Of a DNA stretch of 64,000 nucleotides, positions 25,968-37,037 are shown one piece after another; positions within the stretch are counted from its first letter, which is position 1, and the number at the start of each line of letters is the position of its first letter. This stretch comes from Micromonospora sp. R77 (GTDB lineage: Bacteria; Actinomycetota; Actinomycetes; Mycobacteriales; Micromonosporaceae): contig NZ_JALDST010000001.1 in NCBI RefSeq assembly GCF_022747945.1, positions 3,534,001 to 3,598,000 of the forward strand, written 5' to 3'. Below the pieces are notes generated by a model, which was given only the letters and a program-made list of their open reading frames with translations, was not told where the DNA came from and searched no databases. The position numbers were made by a program, and so were the translations under genes.

Positions 25968-27770
25968 ATGAGTCACGTTCTCGCCGCGGTCGCCTGGCCC
26001 TACGCCAACGGCCCGCGCCACATCGGCCACGTATCCGGATTCGGCGTTCCCTCCGACGTCTTCGCCCGGTACATGCGGATGGCCGGTCACGACGTGCTCA
26101 TGGTCTCCGGCACCGACGAACACGGCACCCCGATCCAGGTGCAGGCGGACGCCGAGGGGGTCACCCCGCGCGAGCTGGCCGACCGGTACAACCGGGTGAT
26201 CGCCGAGGACCTACGGGCGCTGGGTCTCTCCTACGACCTGTTCACCCGCACCACCACCCGGAACCACTACGCGGTGGTGCAGGAGCTCTTCACCGGGCTG
26301 CACCGCAACGGCTACATCATCCCCAAGGTCACCACCGGGGCCATTTCCCCGTCCACGGGCCGGACCCTGCCCGACCGCTACATCGAGGGCACCTGCCCGA
26401 TCTGCGGCTACGACAGCGCCCGTGGCGACCAGTGCGACAACTGCGGCAACCAGCTCGACCCGATCGACCTGATCAACCCCAAGTCGAAGATCAACGGCGA
26501 GACGCCGGAGTTCGTCGAGACCGAGCACTTCTTCCTGGACCTGCCCGCCCTGGCCGACGCGCTGCGGCAGTGGCTGGACACCCGGGAGGGCTGGCGGCCC
26601 AACGTGCTGCGGTTCTCGCGCAACCTCCTCGACGACCTCCAGCCCCGGGCCATCACCCGCGACCTGGAGTGGGGCGTGCCGATCCCCCTGGAGGGCTGGC
26701 AGGACCGGAACGACAAGCGCATCTACGTCTGGTTCGACGCGGTCATCGGCTACCTCTCCGCCTCCATCGAGTGGGCCCGCCGCACCGGCGACCCCGAGGC
26801 GTGGCGCAAGTGGTGGTCCGCCGACGGGGAGGGCAAGGACGCCCTCGGCTACTACTTCATGGGCAAGGACAACATCGTCTTCCACTCGGTGATCTGGCCG
26901 GCGCTGCTCGGCGGCTACTCCGGCGCGGGCGCCAAGGACGGCGAGCCGGGTGAACTGGGCCGGCTCAACCTCCCCACCGAGGTCGTCTCCAGCGAATACC
27001 TGACCATGGAGGGGCGGAAGTTCTCCTCGTCCCGCAAGGTCGTCATCTACGTCCGGGACTTCCTCGAACGCTACGACGCCGACGCGCTGCGCTACTTCAT
27101 CGCCGTCGCCGGCCCGGAGAGCAACGACACCGACTTCACCTGGGCCGAGTTCCTGCGCCGCAACAACGACGAACTGGTCGCCGGCTGGGGCAACCTGGTC
27201 AACCGCTCCATCTCGATGGCGGCGAAGAACTTCGGCGCGATCCCGCCCGTCGACCCGGCCGGGCTCACCGAGGCCGACGAGGCGCTGCTCGCGGTGGCCC
27301 GCGCCGGCTTCACGACCGTCGGCGACCTGATCGCCAAGCACCGGCAGAAGCAGGCCATCGGCGAGGCGATGCGGGTCGTCGCCGAGGCCAACAGATACCT
27401 CTCGGACCAGGCGCCCTGGAAGCTCAAGGGCGAGGACGACAAGCCCCGGATGGGCACCGTCCTGCACGTCGCCCTCCAGGTGGTCAGCGACGCCAACACG
27501 CTGCTCACCCCGTTCCTGCCGCACTCCGCGCAGCAGATCCACGAGCTGCTCGGTGGCACCGGGGTGCACGCCCCCATGCCGGTGATCGAGGAGGTCGAGG
27601 ACCTCGACGGCGGGCCGGCGTACCCGGTGCTGACCGGGGACTACACGGTCGGCGCGCGCTGGGAGTCCGTACCCCTGGAGGTGGGCCGACCGCTCGCGGC
27701 GCCGAAGCCGGTGTTCCGCAAGCTCGACCCGTCCATCGTCGACGAGGAACTGGCCCGGCTGGCCGGCTGA
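25968..27770 (+). CDS. metG: Methionyl-tRNA synthetase
   Basis: A 600-residue class I enzyme charging tRNA-Met, starting at ATG 25968 ([21 protein letters not shown]). The HIGH motif is at residues 18-21, the zinc knuckle is [18 protein letters not shown], and the KMSKS equivalent is KFSSS at 351-355. The anticodon-binding helical domain ends with [15 protein letters not shown]. There is no C-terminal EMAP/tRNA-binding domain, as expected for this actinobacterial form. It is followed by a perfect palindromic terminator. The codon order of the long upstream open frame is not protein-like, so the ATG is firm. Confidence 0.97.
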   Translation: MSHVLAAVAWPYANGPRHIGHVSGFGVPSDVFARYMRMAGHDVLMVSGTDEHGTPIQVQADAEGVTPRELADRYNRVIAEDLRALGLSYDLFTRTTTRNHYAVVQELFTGLHRNGYIIPKVTTGAISPSTGRTLPDRYIEGTCPICGYDSARGDQCDNCGNQLDPIDLINPKSKINGETPEFVETEHFFLDLPALADALRQWLDTREGWRPNVLRFSRNLLDDLQPRAITRDLEWGVPIPLEGWQDRNDKRIYVWFDAVIGYLSASIEWARRTGDPEAWRKWWSADGEGKDALGYYFMGKDNIVFHSVIWPALLGGYSGAGAKDGEPGELGRLNLPTEVVSSEYLTMEGRKFSSSRKVVIYVRDFLERYDADALRYFIAVAGPESNDTDFTWAEFLRRNNDELVAGWGNLVNRSISMAAKNFGAIPPVDPAGLTEADEALLAVARAGFTTVGDLIAKHRQKQAIGEAMRVVAEANRYLSDQAPWKLKGEDDKPRMGTVLHVALQVVSDANTLLTPFLPHSAQQIHELLGGTGVHAPMPVIEEVEDLDGGPAYPVLTGDYTVGARWESVPLEVGRPLAAPKPVFRKLDPSIVDEELARLAG

Positions 27771-27783
27771 GCCCGACCTCGAC

Positions 27784-27811
27784 GCGGCCCCGGGGGATCC
27801 CCCGGGGCCGC
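27784..27811. terminator. Perfect palindromic terminator between metG and a convergent hydrolase
   Basis: A 28-base perfect palindrome, GCGGCCCCGGGGG through its complement around ATC, lies 13 bases past metG and 13 bases past the convergent hydrolase gene, so it can serve both. Confidence 0.85.
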
Positions 27812-27824
27812 GGTCGTCGGCGGA

Positions 27825-28676
27825 TCAGGCGCGGGCCATCTTCGGCGCGCCGATGAACTCCATGATCGCCCGGTTCACCTCGGTCGGGTGCGTCCACGGG
27901 GTGCCGTGCGGCGCACCCTGGAGGGTGACCAGCCGGGCGTCGGAGAGCATGTTCTGCAGCCGCTGACCCGTCTTCGGGTAGGGCAGCACGTTGTCCTTGT
28001 CGCCCTGGATGATCAGCACCGGGATGTTGATGTTCGGCAGGTCGCCCCGGAAGTCGGTCTGCCAGGCGTCGACGCAGTCGTGGGTCGCCTTCGCCGACGC
28101 CTGCGCGCCGATGTTCCAGTGCGCCCGGTACGCCTCCTCGCTCACCCACCGGCCCTTGTTCTCCGAATAGTTGAAGAACGCGTCGCAGAACTGGGTCAGG
28201 TAGGCGAACCGGTCGGCGACGATGGCCTGCTGGAACCCGTCGAAGAGGCCCTTCTCGACACCTTCCGGATTGTCCGCCGTCTTCAGCAGCATCGGCGCCA
28301 ACGGGGCCATCAGCACCGCCCGGTCCACCCGGTCCGAGCCGTACGCGCCGAGGTAGCGGGTCACCTCGCCGGTGCCCATCGAGTGCCCGACCAGGATCGC
28401 GTTGCGCAGGTCCAGCTCGGTCATCAGCACGTCGAGGTCGGCGGCGAAGGTGTCGTAGTCGTAGCCCATCGCCGGTTGGGCGGAGGCACCGAAGCCGCGC
28501 CGGTCGTACGTGATCACCCGGTAGCCGGCGGCCTGCAACGGTCCGCTCACCTTCTCCCAGGTCGCGCCGTTGAACGGGAACCCGTGGATGAGCACGATCG
28601 GCTGACCGGAACCGTGGTCCTCGTAGTACAGGTCGATGGGGGCGGAGTTCTCCGTCCCCACGGTGATGAAGGGCAT
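27825..28676 (-). CDS. Alpha/beta hydrolase of the non-heme chloroperoxidase type
   Basis: A 283-residue hydrolase from ATG 28676 (MPFITVGTENSAPIDLYYED) with GGAGA upstream. The oxyanion region is LIHGFPFNGATWEKV, the nucleophile elbow GHSMG, the acid is in IIQGDKDNVLPY and the catalytic His in LQGAPHGTPWTHP. Overall it resembles cofactor-free haloperoxidases/arylesterases such as chloroperoxidase and bromoperoxidase A. Halogenation in this family is a side reaction of peracid formation, so the natural substrate is open. It has no signal peptide. Confidence 0.9.
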   Translation of the reverse strand: MPFITVGTENSAPIDLYYEDHGSGQPIVLIHGFPFNGATWEKVSGPLQAAGYRVITYDRRGFGASAQPAMGYDYDTFAADLDVLMTELDLRNAILVGHSMGTGEVTRYLGAYGSDRVDRAVLMAPLAPMLLKTADNPEGVEKGLFDGFQQAIVADRFAYLTQFCDAFFNYSENKGRWVSEEAYRAHWNIGAQASAKATHDCVDAWQTDFRGDLPNINIPVLIIQGDKDNVLPYPKTGQRLQNMLSDARLVTLQGAPHGTPWTHPTEVNRAIMEFIGAPKMARA

Positions 28677-28732
28677 GGGCGTCTCCCCGTGGGTGCGTCT
28701 CGGACGCCCGCGCATTCCCGGGGTGGTCCCCG

Positions 28733-29983
28733 TTATGCCAGCTCGTACGGCAGGTCCACGATCCGGTCGTCGGTCACCTCGGCACCCGGCGCCCACGTCT
28801 CGTAGACGCCCCGCTCGTGGCACTGCGCGCCGGTGAGCGCCACCGCGTCCGCGTCCGGCCGGCACAACCGCAGCCGCAACCAGCCCGACTCCTCCCGCAG
28901 CACCAGGCAGGGCACGCCCCGCCAGTCGGCCCGGCGCAACCGGCGGGCGGCCGAGTCCACCGGGTAGCGGGCCGCCCGGGTCATCGCCAGCACCCGGAAC
29001 CCGCCCGGCAGGTCGGCCACCGCCTCGTACTCGCCGCCCGCGTAGCCGCCGACGAGCTGGGTGGAGCGGGGCGCGTCGCCGGTCGGGACGTACTCCTGGT
29101 CGGGGGAGAGGCCCGGCACCGCGGCCAGCAGGTGCCGCCACTGCGGGCCCACCATCCGCAGCCAGCCGCGCTGCTCCGCCTGATAGCTGTAGAGCACCAC
29201 CTCCACCCCCTGCGCCGGATAGGCGAGCAGGGTGGCGTTGGCCGGCATCGGCAGGTCGGCGAAGTCCCGGGTGACGAACTCGGGGACGAGCTGCGCGGTG
29301 CTCGGCACGAAACCGGTGCCCAGCACCGGCGGTCCGAGCCGGTCCCTGGGCGGCAGCGTGGTCAACCCCCGGTGCGCGGGGCCCACCGGCACGTCGTAGT
29401 CGGCCGGGTCCGCCGCCCGCCAGCGCAGCGCGTACGCCACGTCGGTGCCGTTCCGCCCGCCCTCGGAGTCGCCCCGCAGCACCGACAGGGCGGCCGGGGT
29501 GCGCAGGTGCGCCACGTCGTGCTCGCGGTAGCAGAAGCCGTGCGGCAGCCAACCGCGTACGTGACCGGCGAGCTGCCGGGCGGAGAGCACCTTGACCATC
29601 CGGGTGCCCGGCCGGACCACCGCCGACGCGCGGACCGCCGCGAGCACCGGGTCACCCGCCGCGGCCGGCTGCTGGCTGAGCTGGTGCAGCTGCGCCCAGC
29701 CCCGCTCCCGGTGCACCGGCATCAGCAGCGGCGCGTCGGTGTCGTCGCCCGGCGGGGCCGCCCCGTGCACCGCGGTCACCTCGGTGACGTGCACGAACCT
29801 GCGCCACGGGTACGCCGCACCGGGGCGGGGCGCCAACTCGAAGCCGGGCGCCTCCTCGGCGCTGAACAGCTCGTACGCCGCGCCCCGGGCGATCTCCTCC
29901 GCCGGGTGGACGCGGCCGTCGTACGTCACGTGCAGCCCGGTCCGCTCGGAGGCGGTGCCGCTGGCCTGGGGGGTGACGGTCAC
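28733..29983 (-). CDS. Unrecognised 416-residue cytoplasmic protein
   Basis: A single intact frame from GTG 29983 (VTVTPQASGTASERTGLHVT). It is globular, Trp/Arg/Pro-rich, with no signal peptide or membrane helix. Notable stretches are YDGRVHPAEEIARGAAYELF near the start, WRRFVHVTEVTAVHG, GWLPHGFCYREHDVAHL, and a repeated type of segment (ADWRGVPCLVLREESGWLRL; EVVLYSYQAEQRGWLRMVG) that suggests tandem beta domains. I do not recognise a family. It is transcribed toward the chloroperoxidase-like gene 56 bases downstream and divergently from tatD. Confidence 0.7.
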   Translation of the reverse strand: MTVTPQASGTASERTGLHVTYDGRVHPAEEIARGAAYELFSAEEAPGFELAPRPGAAYPWRRFVHVTEVTAVHGAAPPGDDTDAPLLMPVHRERGWAQLHQLSQQPAAAGDPVLAAVRASAVVRPGTRMVKVLSARQLAGHVRGWLPHGFCYREHDVAHLRTPAALSVLRGDSEGGRNGTDVAYALRWRAADPADYDVPVGPAHRGLTTLPPRDRLGPPVLGTGFVPSTAQLVPEFVTRDFADLPMPANATLLAYPAQGVEVVLYSYQAEQRGWLRMVGPQWRHLLAAVPGLSPDQEYVPTGDAPRSTQLVGGYAGGEYEAVADLPGGFRVLAMTRAARYPVDSAARRLRRADWRGVPCLVLREESGWLRLRLCRPDADAVALTGAQCHERGVYETWAPGAEVTDDRIVDLPYELA

Positions 29984-30076
29984 CCGGGCACGCTAAGCGG
30001 CACAGATGTTGTCGGTGTGAACAGTCGATGGCGGTCCGGGAACGCCACCCGACGGCGGTGTGTGATGCTGGCCGCG

Positions 30077-30964
30077 ATGACCGAGCAGACCGAATCCCGC
30101 AAGCAACGGGCCGCCCGCCGGGCCGGGGAGTTCCCGCCCGCGCCGGAGGCGCTGCCCCGTCCCGTCCTGGACAGCCACACCCACCTGGACATCACCGTCA
30201 GCGAGGCGGGTGTGCCGGGGGGAGGGTCCGCCGACGACCCGGTCGCCGCCACGATCGAGGTCGCCGCCGCCGTCGGGGTGGACCGGCTGGTCCAGGTCGG
30301 CGTGGACGTCGCCTCCTCCCGCTGGGGCGCCGACGTCGCCGAGCGCCACCCGGCCGTGCTGGCCACCGTCGCGCTGCACCCCAACGAGGCGCCCCGACTG
30401 GCCGACCTCGACGAGGCGCTGCGCGAGATCGAGACGCTCGCCGGCCGGGACCGGGTCCGGGGCGTCGGCGAGACCGGGATGGACTTCTTCCGTACCGGGG
30501 ACGAGGGGCGGGCCGCGCAGGAGGAGAGCTTCCGCGCGCACATCGCCATCGCCAAGCGGCACGGCAAGGCGCTGGTCATCCACGACCGGGACGCGCACGC
30601 CGACGTGCTGCGCATCCTCGACGACGAGGGTGCCCCGGACACGGTGGTGCTGCACTGCTTCTCCGGCGACGCCGAGTTCGCCGCCCAGTGCGTCCGCCGG
30701 GGGTTCCTGCTCAGCTTCGCCGGCACGGTCACCTTCGGCAGCGCCGGTGCGCTGCGGGAGGCCGCCGCGCTCACCCCGCTCGACCAGATCCTGGTGGAGA
30801 CCGACGCGCCCTACCTGACCCCGATGCCGCACCGGGGGCGGCCGAACGCGTCGTACCTGATCCCGCTGACGGTCCGGTCGCTCGCCGCGACCACCGGCGC
30901 CGACCTGGACGAACTCTGCGCCGCGATCTCCGCCACCGGTGACCGCGTCTTCGGCCCGTGGTGA
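30077..30964 (+). CDS. TatD-family metal-dependent deoxyribonuclease
   Basis: A 295-residue TIM-barrel hydrolase. ATG 30077 ([20 protein letters not shown]) is preferred; ATG 30065 is possible. The metal ligands are DSHTHLD near residue 35, the Glu of [12 protein letters not shown], the His of [16 protein letters not shown] and the Asp of [17 protein letters not shown]. TatD enzymes are 3'-5' exonucleases on DNA and RNA ends. Its stop lies four bases before the ksgA start, and the tatD-ksgA-ispE order is common in Actinobacteria. Confidence 0.93.
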   Translation: MTEQTESRKQRAARRAGEFPPAPEALPRPVLDSHTHLDITVSEAGVPGGGSADDPVAATIEVAAAVGVDRLVQVGVDVASSRWGADVAERHPAVLATVALHPNEAPRLADLDEALREIETLAGRDRVRGVGETGMDFFRTGDEGRAAQEESFRAHIAIAKRHGKALVIHDRDAHADVLRILDDEGAPDTVVLHCFSGDAEFAAQCVRRGFLLSFAGTVTFGSAGALREAAALTPLDQILVETDAPYLTPMPHRGRPNASYLIPLTVRSLAATTGADLDELCAAISATGDRVFGPW

Positions 30965-30968
30965 AAGG

Positions 30969-31846
30969 ATGCCCGGCGTGAGCGGTCTCCTCGGCCCGGC
31001 GGAGATCCGGGAACTCGCCGCGCGTCTCGGCGTCGCGCCGACCAAGAAGCTCGGCCAGAACTTCGTGCACGACCCGAACACGGTCCGCCGCATCGTCACC
31101 GCCGCCGGCCTGACCCCGGACGACGTGGCGCTGGAGGTCGGCCCCGGCCTCGGCTCGCTGACCCTGGCCCTGCTGCCGGTCGCCGCGCACGTGCACGCCG
31201 TCGAGATCGACCCGACGCTGGCCGCCGCCCTGCCGGAGACCGCCGCGCGGCACGCCGGCCCGGACGCCGCCCGGCTGCGGGTGCACCGCGCCGACGCGCT
31301 GCGGGTCACCGCCGCCGACCTGGCCGACCCCGCGCCGACCGCGCTGGTGGCCAACCTGCCCTACAACGTCGCCGTGCCGGTGGTGCTGCACCTCCTCGCC
31401 GAGCTGCCCACCCTGCGGCACGGCCTCGTGATGGTGCAGAAGGAGGTCGCCGACCGGCTCGTCGCCGGTCCCGGCTCCAAGGTGTACGGCATCCCGTCGG
31501 TGAAGCTCGCCTGGTACGCCCGCGCCCGCGCCGCCGGCAAGGTGCCGCCGAACGTGTTCTGGCCGGTGCCCAACGTCGACTCCGGCCTGGTGGCCTTCAC
31601 CCGGCGCGAACCGCCCGTCGCCGACGTACCCCGGGAGCGGGTCTTCGCGGTGGTGGACGCGGCCTTCGCGCAGCGCCGCAAGACCCTGCGCGCGGCGCTG
31701 GCCGGCTGGGCCGGCGGCGCCGACCGGGCCGCCGCCGCGCTCACCGCCGCCGGGGTCGACCCCGGCGCCGTGGGGAGTCCCTCACCGTCGAGCAGTTCGC
31801 CGCCATCGCCGCGTCGGCCCCGACCGCCGCGTCGGCCGCCCAGTAG
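30969..31846 (+). CDS. rsmA: 16S rRNA dimethyladenosine transferase, one frameshift near the 3' end
   Basis: The product dimethylates A1518 and A1519 of 16S rRNA (KsgA). It starts at ATG 30969 behind GAAAGG. Motifs: [14 protein letters not shown], the SAM loop [14 protein letters not shown], and the catalytic [14 protein letters not shown]. The C-terminal domain breaks after AAGVDPGA. One extra C at about 31768 gives [16 protein letters not shown], the family ending, and a TAG at 31844-31846. As printed, the frame instead runs on to 31934 through an unrelated sequence. Restored length is about 292 residues, normal for the family. Confidence 0.87.
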
Positions 31847-31856
31847 GCTGGCGCCG

Positions 31857-31934
31857 TTGTCCGACGCCGCCGAGGAGCTGACCGTGGAGAAGCCGTTCGA
31901 CATCCGCCCGCGCCGGCGGGACCTCGTCCCGTGA
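31857..31934 (+). CDS. Tiny frame coupled to ispE (25 aa)
   Basis: Between the restored ksgA stop and ispE, TTG 31857 opens a 25-residue frame ([20 protein letters not shown]) whose TGA overlaps the ispE GTG as GTGA. Composition is protein-like and strongly charged, but no clear ribosome site precedes it. It could be a small protein or a leader that couples ispE translation. In the sequence as printed it is also the read-through tail of ksgA, so the frameshift must be resolved before it is accepted. Confidence 0.35.
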   Translation: MSDAAEELTVEKPFDIRPRRRDLVP

Positions 31935-32886
31935 CCGAGGCCTGGCGACCGGACGACGAGGACGAGCAGCGGCGGCGGGGAGCCGGCGGGCCGGTCCGGG
32001 TACGGGTGCCCGCAAAGGTCAACCTGCACCTCGGGGTGGGTCCGCTGCGCCGCGACGGCTACCACGAGCTGAACACCGTCTATCACGCGATCTCGATCCA
32101 CGACGAGCTGACCGCCCGCCGGGGCGACACCCTCACCCTGACCATGGAGGGTGAGGGCACCGGCGAACTGGCCCTGGACGACACCAACCTGGTGATCCGG
32201 GCCGCCCACGCCCTCGCCGGGTACGCGGGCGTCCTGCCGCACGCCCGGCTGCACCTGCGCAAGCAGATCCCGCTCGCCGGCGGACTGGCCGGGGGCAGCG
32301 CCGACGCGGCCGCCGCGCTGGTCGCCTGCGACGCGCTCTGGGGCACCGGGCTGTCCCGCGACGAACTGGCCGGCATCGCCGCCGACCTCGGCTCCGACGT
32401 GCCGTTCCTGATCCACGGCGGCACCGCGTTGGGCACCGGCCGCGGCGAGGCGGTCAGCCCGGTGCTGGCCCGCCCCACCTCCTGGCACTGGGTGGTGGCG
32501 GTCGCCGACGGCGGTCTCTCCACCCCGCCGCCTACGCCGAACTCGACCGGCTCCGCGACGCCGGCACCGCAGGTGAGCCGCTGGGCAGCACCGACGCGCT
32601 GCTCGCCGCGCTGCGCCAGCGGGACCCCCGGGTGCTCGCCGCCGCGCTCGGCAACGACCTGCAGGCCGCCGCGCTGGCCATGCGCCCGTCGCTGGCGGAG
32701 ACACTGAAGGCGGGGGAGGCGGCCGGCGCGCTCGCCGGTCTCGTCTCCGGCTCCGGCCCCACCTGCGTCTTCCTCGCCACCGACGAGTCCCACGCCACCC
32801 GCATCGCCGCCGACCTGGAATCCGCCGACGTCTGCCGCGAAGCCCGCATCGCCCACGGCCCCGTGGCCGGCGCCCGCATCATCTGA
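31931..32886 (+). CDS. ispE: 4-diphosphocytidyl-2-C-methyl-D-erythritol kinase, one frameshift
   Basis: A GHMP kinase of the methylerythritol phosphate pathway to isoprenoids. It starts at GTG 31931 ([13 protein letters not shown]), giving an N-terminal extension before [14 protein letters not shown]. The ATP loop is [17 protein letters not shown]. The frame breaks at the four-C run 32523-32526; one added C joins DGGLSTP to [20 protein letters not shown], continuing to [13 protein letters not shown] and [14 protein letters not shown]. Restored length is about 318 residues. Translation is probably coupled to the preceding frame through GTGA. Confidence 0.88.
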
Positions 32887-32931
32887 CCCCCTCGGCCCTG
32901 CCCCCTCCGACCGGCCTCCCTTCGACCCGGT

Positions 32932-33001
32932 CGATCATGGAGTTGTGGTGGCGCATCAGATGGACATAAGCCTCTCTCTGGGCGCCCCGACTCCATGATC
33001 G
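32932..33001. repeat. Inverted repeat of CGATCATGGAGT
   Basis: CGATCATGGAGT (32932-32943) and its exact complement ACTCCATGATCG (32990-33001) flank a 46-base interior. It occupies most of the spacer between ispE and the ABC-F gene. The long interior makes it unlike a simple terminator; it may be a dispersed intergenic element. Confidence 0.6.
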
Positions 33002-33123
33002 CGCGCTGGGGGGGTGGGGAGCGCGGCGGGGAGGTGAGCGGGGGTCCGCGTACCCTGGGGGGAGGCGTCCCACGTGCCGGCCGGCACCTGCGGGACGCCT
33101 TGATCATGGAGGTGGGTGAGGTC

Positions 33124-34926
<1,803 letters not shown>

Positions 34927-35018
34927 CCCGCCGCGGGTGGGGGGTGTGCGGCGTCACAGCTCGGCGTGCGGGACAATCGCTGTCGACCCCTCACCCGAAC
35001 GGTCTTGGAGACACAGAC

Positions 35019-35474
35019 ATGGCCCACACCCCCGTCAACCACCCCGCGCGGCCGATCTACCGGGCGATCGGCGGGCTCGTTGGTCTGTACTTCGTGGTCT
35101 TCGGAGTGCTCGGCATCATCGCCAGCGCCGGCAACGACGTGCTCGCCCAGGACGACACCCAGGTCCTCGGCCAGGGCACCAACCTCGGCTTCTCGCTCCT
35201 GGCCATCGTGCTCGGGGCCGCGATCCTCGCCGGCACCGTCATCGGCCGCAACCTCGACGTGGCGATCAACCAGTGGCTGGCGTACGCCCTGATCGTCCTC
35301 GGCCTGGCCTCGCTGGCCTTCATCCGGACCGATGCCAACATCTTCAACTTCTCCATCGTCACCGTGATGGTGGTGCTGGTCCTGGCCCTCGTCCTGCTGA
35401 TGGTCGGCATGTACGGCAAGGTCGGCACCGAGGAGGAGAAGGAGGCCTGGCAGAAGGCCCGCCTGGTGCTCTGA
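35019..35474 (+). CDS. DUF4383 membrane protein, first copy
   Basis: A 151-residue protein (MAHTPVNHPARPIYRAIGGL) with four membrane helices. The N-terminal VNHPARPIYR motif and the DANIFNFSIVTVMVV segment define DUF4383. A short charged tail ends GKVGTEEEKEAWQKARL. It is followed by a hairpin and then by a second, diverged copy of the same gene. Function is unknown; the family is largely actinobacterial. Confidence 0.88.
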   Translation: MAHTPVNHPARPIYRAIGGLVGLYFVVFGVLGIIASAGNDVLAQDDTQVLGQGTNLGFSLLAIVLGAAILAGTVIGRNLDVAINQWLAYALIVLGLASLAFIRTDANIFNFSIVTVMVVLVLALVLLMVGMYGKVGTEEEKEAWQKARLVL

Positions 35475-35490
35475 GCAACTCCCGCTGCGA

Positions 35491-35513
35491 GGCCCGGCCC
35501 GGTGCCGGGCCTT
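35491..35513 (+). terminator. Hairpin between the two DUF4383 genes
   Basis: AGGCCCGGC (35491-35499) pairs with GCCGGGCCT (35505-35513) around a five-base loop, 16 bases after the first copy's stop. It suggests the tandem genes can be expressed separately. Confidence 0.65.
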
Positions 35514-35587
35514 CGGCGTTTCCGGGGACAGGTGGTCGCCGGCCAGGGGACAATGTGGCGAAATCGGTCATCTGGCTGGAGGAGTTC

Positions 35588-36064
35588 ATGCCGCACTTTC
35601 CGGTGAACCATCCCGCGCGGCCGCTCTACCGGGTCCTCGCCGGGCTCGTCGGCCTCTACATCCTGGTCTTCGGGGTCTACGGCGTGTTCGAGACCTGGGG
35701 CGACGGGCTCTTCGACCGGGGCAGCAACTGGGCGCTCGGACTCCGTACCAACCTGGCCTTCTCGCTGGTGTCCGTGGTGTTCGGCATCGTGCTGATGGTC
35801 GGCGCGTCCCGGCGCGGCAACCTCGGCCACTACATGAACCTGACCGCCGGCGTGGTCTTCCTGGTGACCGGGATCCTGATGATGTCCGTGCTGCAGACCC
35901 CGGCGAACTTCCTCAACTTCTCCATGTCGACCGTGCTCGTGTCGCTGCTGTTCGGGCTGATCCTGCTGGCCACCGGCCTCTACGACAAGGTCGGCACCGA
36001 CGAGCACGCCGCGGCGGAACGCAGCCGGCGCGAGCACCCGGTTTCGGGGCTGCCCAGCCCCTGA
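35588..36064 (+). CDS. DUF4383 membrane protein, second copy
   Basis: A 158-residue paralogue of the preceding gene, starting at ATG 35588 with GGAGGA five bases upstream. It shares PVNHPARPLYRVLAGLVGLY, the NLAFSL segment, PANFLNFSMSTVLVS and the GLYDKVGTDE ending, but differs in loops and in its longer C-terminal tail (HAAAERSRREHPVSG). The pair arose by tandem duplication; each has its own start region. Four membrane helices are predicted. No function is known. Confidence 0.88.
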   Translation: MPHFPVNHPARPLYRVLAGLVGLYILVFGVYGVFETWGDGLFDRGSNWALGLRTNLAFSLVSVVFGIVLMVGASRRGNLGHYMNLTAGVVFLVTGILMMSVLQTPANFLNFSMSTVLVSLLFGLILLATGLYDKVGTDEHAAAERSRREHPVSGLPSP

Positions 36065-36094
36065 GCCGCCGGCCCGCCCGGCCCGCCCGCCCGG

Positions 36095-36781
36095 TCAGGC
36101 CGGCTTGCGGCCGGTGATCAGCCCCGGCTTGGCCTCCAGGTGCGACAACCCGTTCCAGGCCAGGTTCACCAGGTGCGCGGCGACGGTCTCCTTGCGCGGC
36201 TTGCGCACCTCCAACCACCAGCGGCCGGTCAGCGCCACCATGCCCACCAGCGCCTGCGAATAGAGCTCCGCGAGCTTCGGGTCGTAGCCCCGGCTGGAGA
36301 ACTCCGCGCCCAGGATGTGCTCGACCTGGTGCGCGACGTCGTTCATCACGCTGCTGAAGTTCCCCGTCGCCGACATCAGCGGTGACTCCCGGACCAGCAC
36401 CCGGAACCCGCTGGTCTCCTCCTCGATGTACGTCAGCAGGGTCATCGCCGCCTGCTCCAGCAACTCCCGGGGATGCCCGGCGGTGAGCGCACCGGTGACC
36501 CGGTCCAGCAGCGAGCGGACCTCCCGGTCCACCACCACCGCGTACAGGCCCTCCTTGCCGCCGAAGTGCTCGTAGACCACCGGCTTGGAGACCTTCGCCC
36601 GGGCCGCCACCTCCTCGATCGAGGTGGCGTCGAAACCGCGCTCGGCGAAGATCTGCCGGGCGATCGAGATCAGCTGCTCACGCCGCTGCCCCGCCGACAT
36701 GCGTACCCGGGAGGAGGGCTTCGCCGCCGGGACCGCCCGCCGCCGGGCGGCACCGGCGTCCTTGCCGGGAACCTCGGTCAT
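36095..36781 (-). CDS. TetR family transcriptional regulator
   Basis: A 228-residue repressor from ATG 36781 (MTEVPGKDAGAARRRAVPAA), with a basic 25-residue N-terminal extension. The HTH covers about residues 35-80: REQLISIARQIFAERGFDAT, then SIEEVAARAKVSKPVVYEHF. The ligand domain follows, with ALVGMVALTGRWWLEVRKPR. It is convergent with the DUF4383 pair, so a regulatory link to them is unlikely. The target and ligand are unknown. The 256-base spacer upstream, before the HTH/endonuclease-like gene, probably holds both promoters. Confidence 0.9.
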   Translation of the reverse strand: MTEVPGKDAGAARRRAVPAAKPSSRVRMSAGQRREQLISIARQIFAERGFDATSIEEVAARAKVSKPVVYEHFGGKEGLYAVVVDREVRSLLDRVTGALTAGHPRELLEQAAMTLLTYIEEETSGFRVLVRESPLMSATGNFSSVMNDVAHQVEHILGAEFSSRGYDPKLAELYSQALVGMVALTGRWWLEVRKPRKETVAAHLVNLAWNGLSHLEAKPGLITGRKPA

Positions 36782-37037
36782 CTCGTCACCTCGCCGGCGC
36801 TCGGTGACGCCCTGTCGTGGAATGGGAGCGGTCACGTGGTGGCCCCGCCGGCGCCGCGGACGGGCCCCGGCCGGCCGTCGTGCCGCCCCGTCGGGCCGCG
36901 CCGTGGAAGCTGGGTCACCCGGCCATCCTGCCAGGCGGCCGACGGTGCCACCGACCGGTTTACCGCTCCACGGCCGGTTCCTCCGGCGCGACCCGTTCCG
37001 CCGGAGGCTGTCGTACACCCGTACTAACGTGCGGAGC

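Noticed and set aside
7434..32886. Calling the frame-broken genes true pseudogenes
   Set aside because: Essential ksgA and ispE are among them, and all breaks are single G/C bases; sequence error explains them better.
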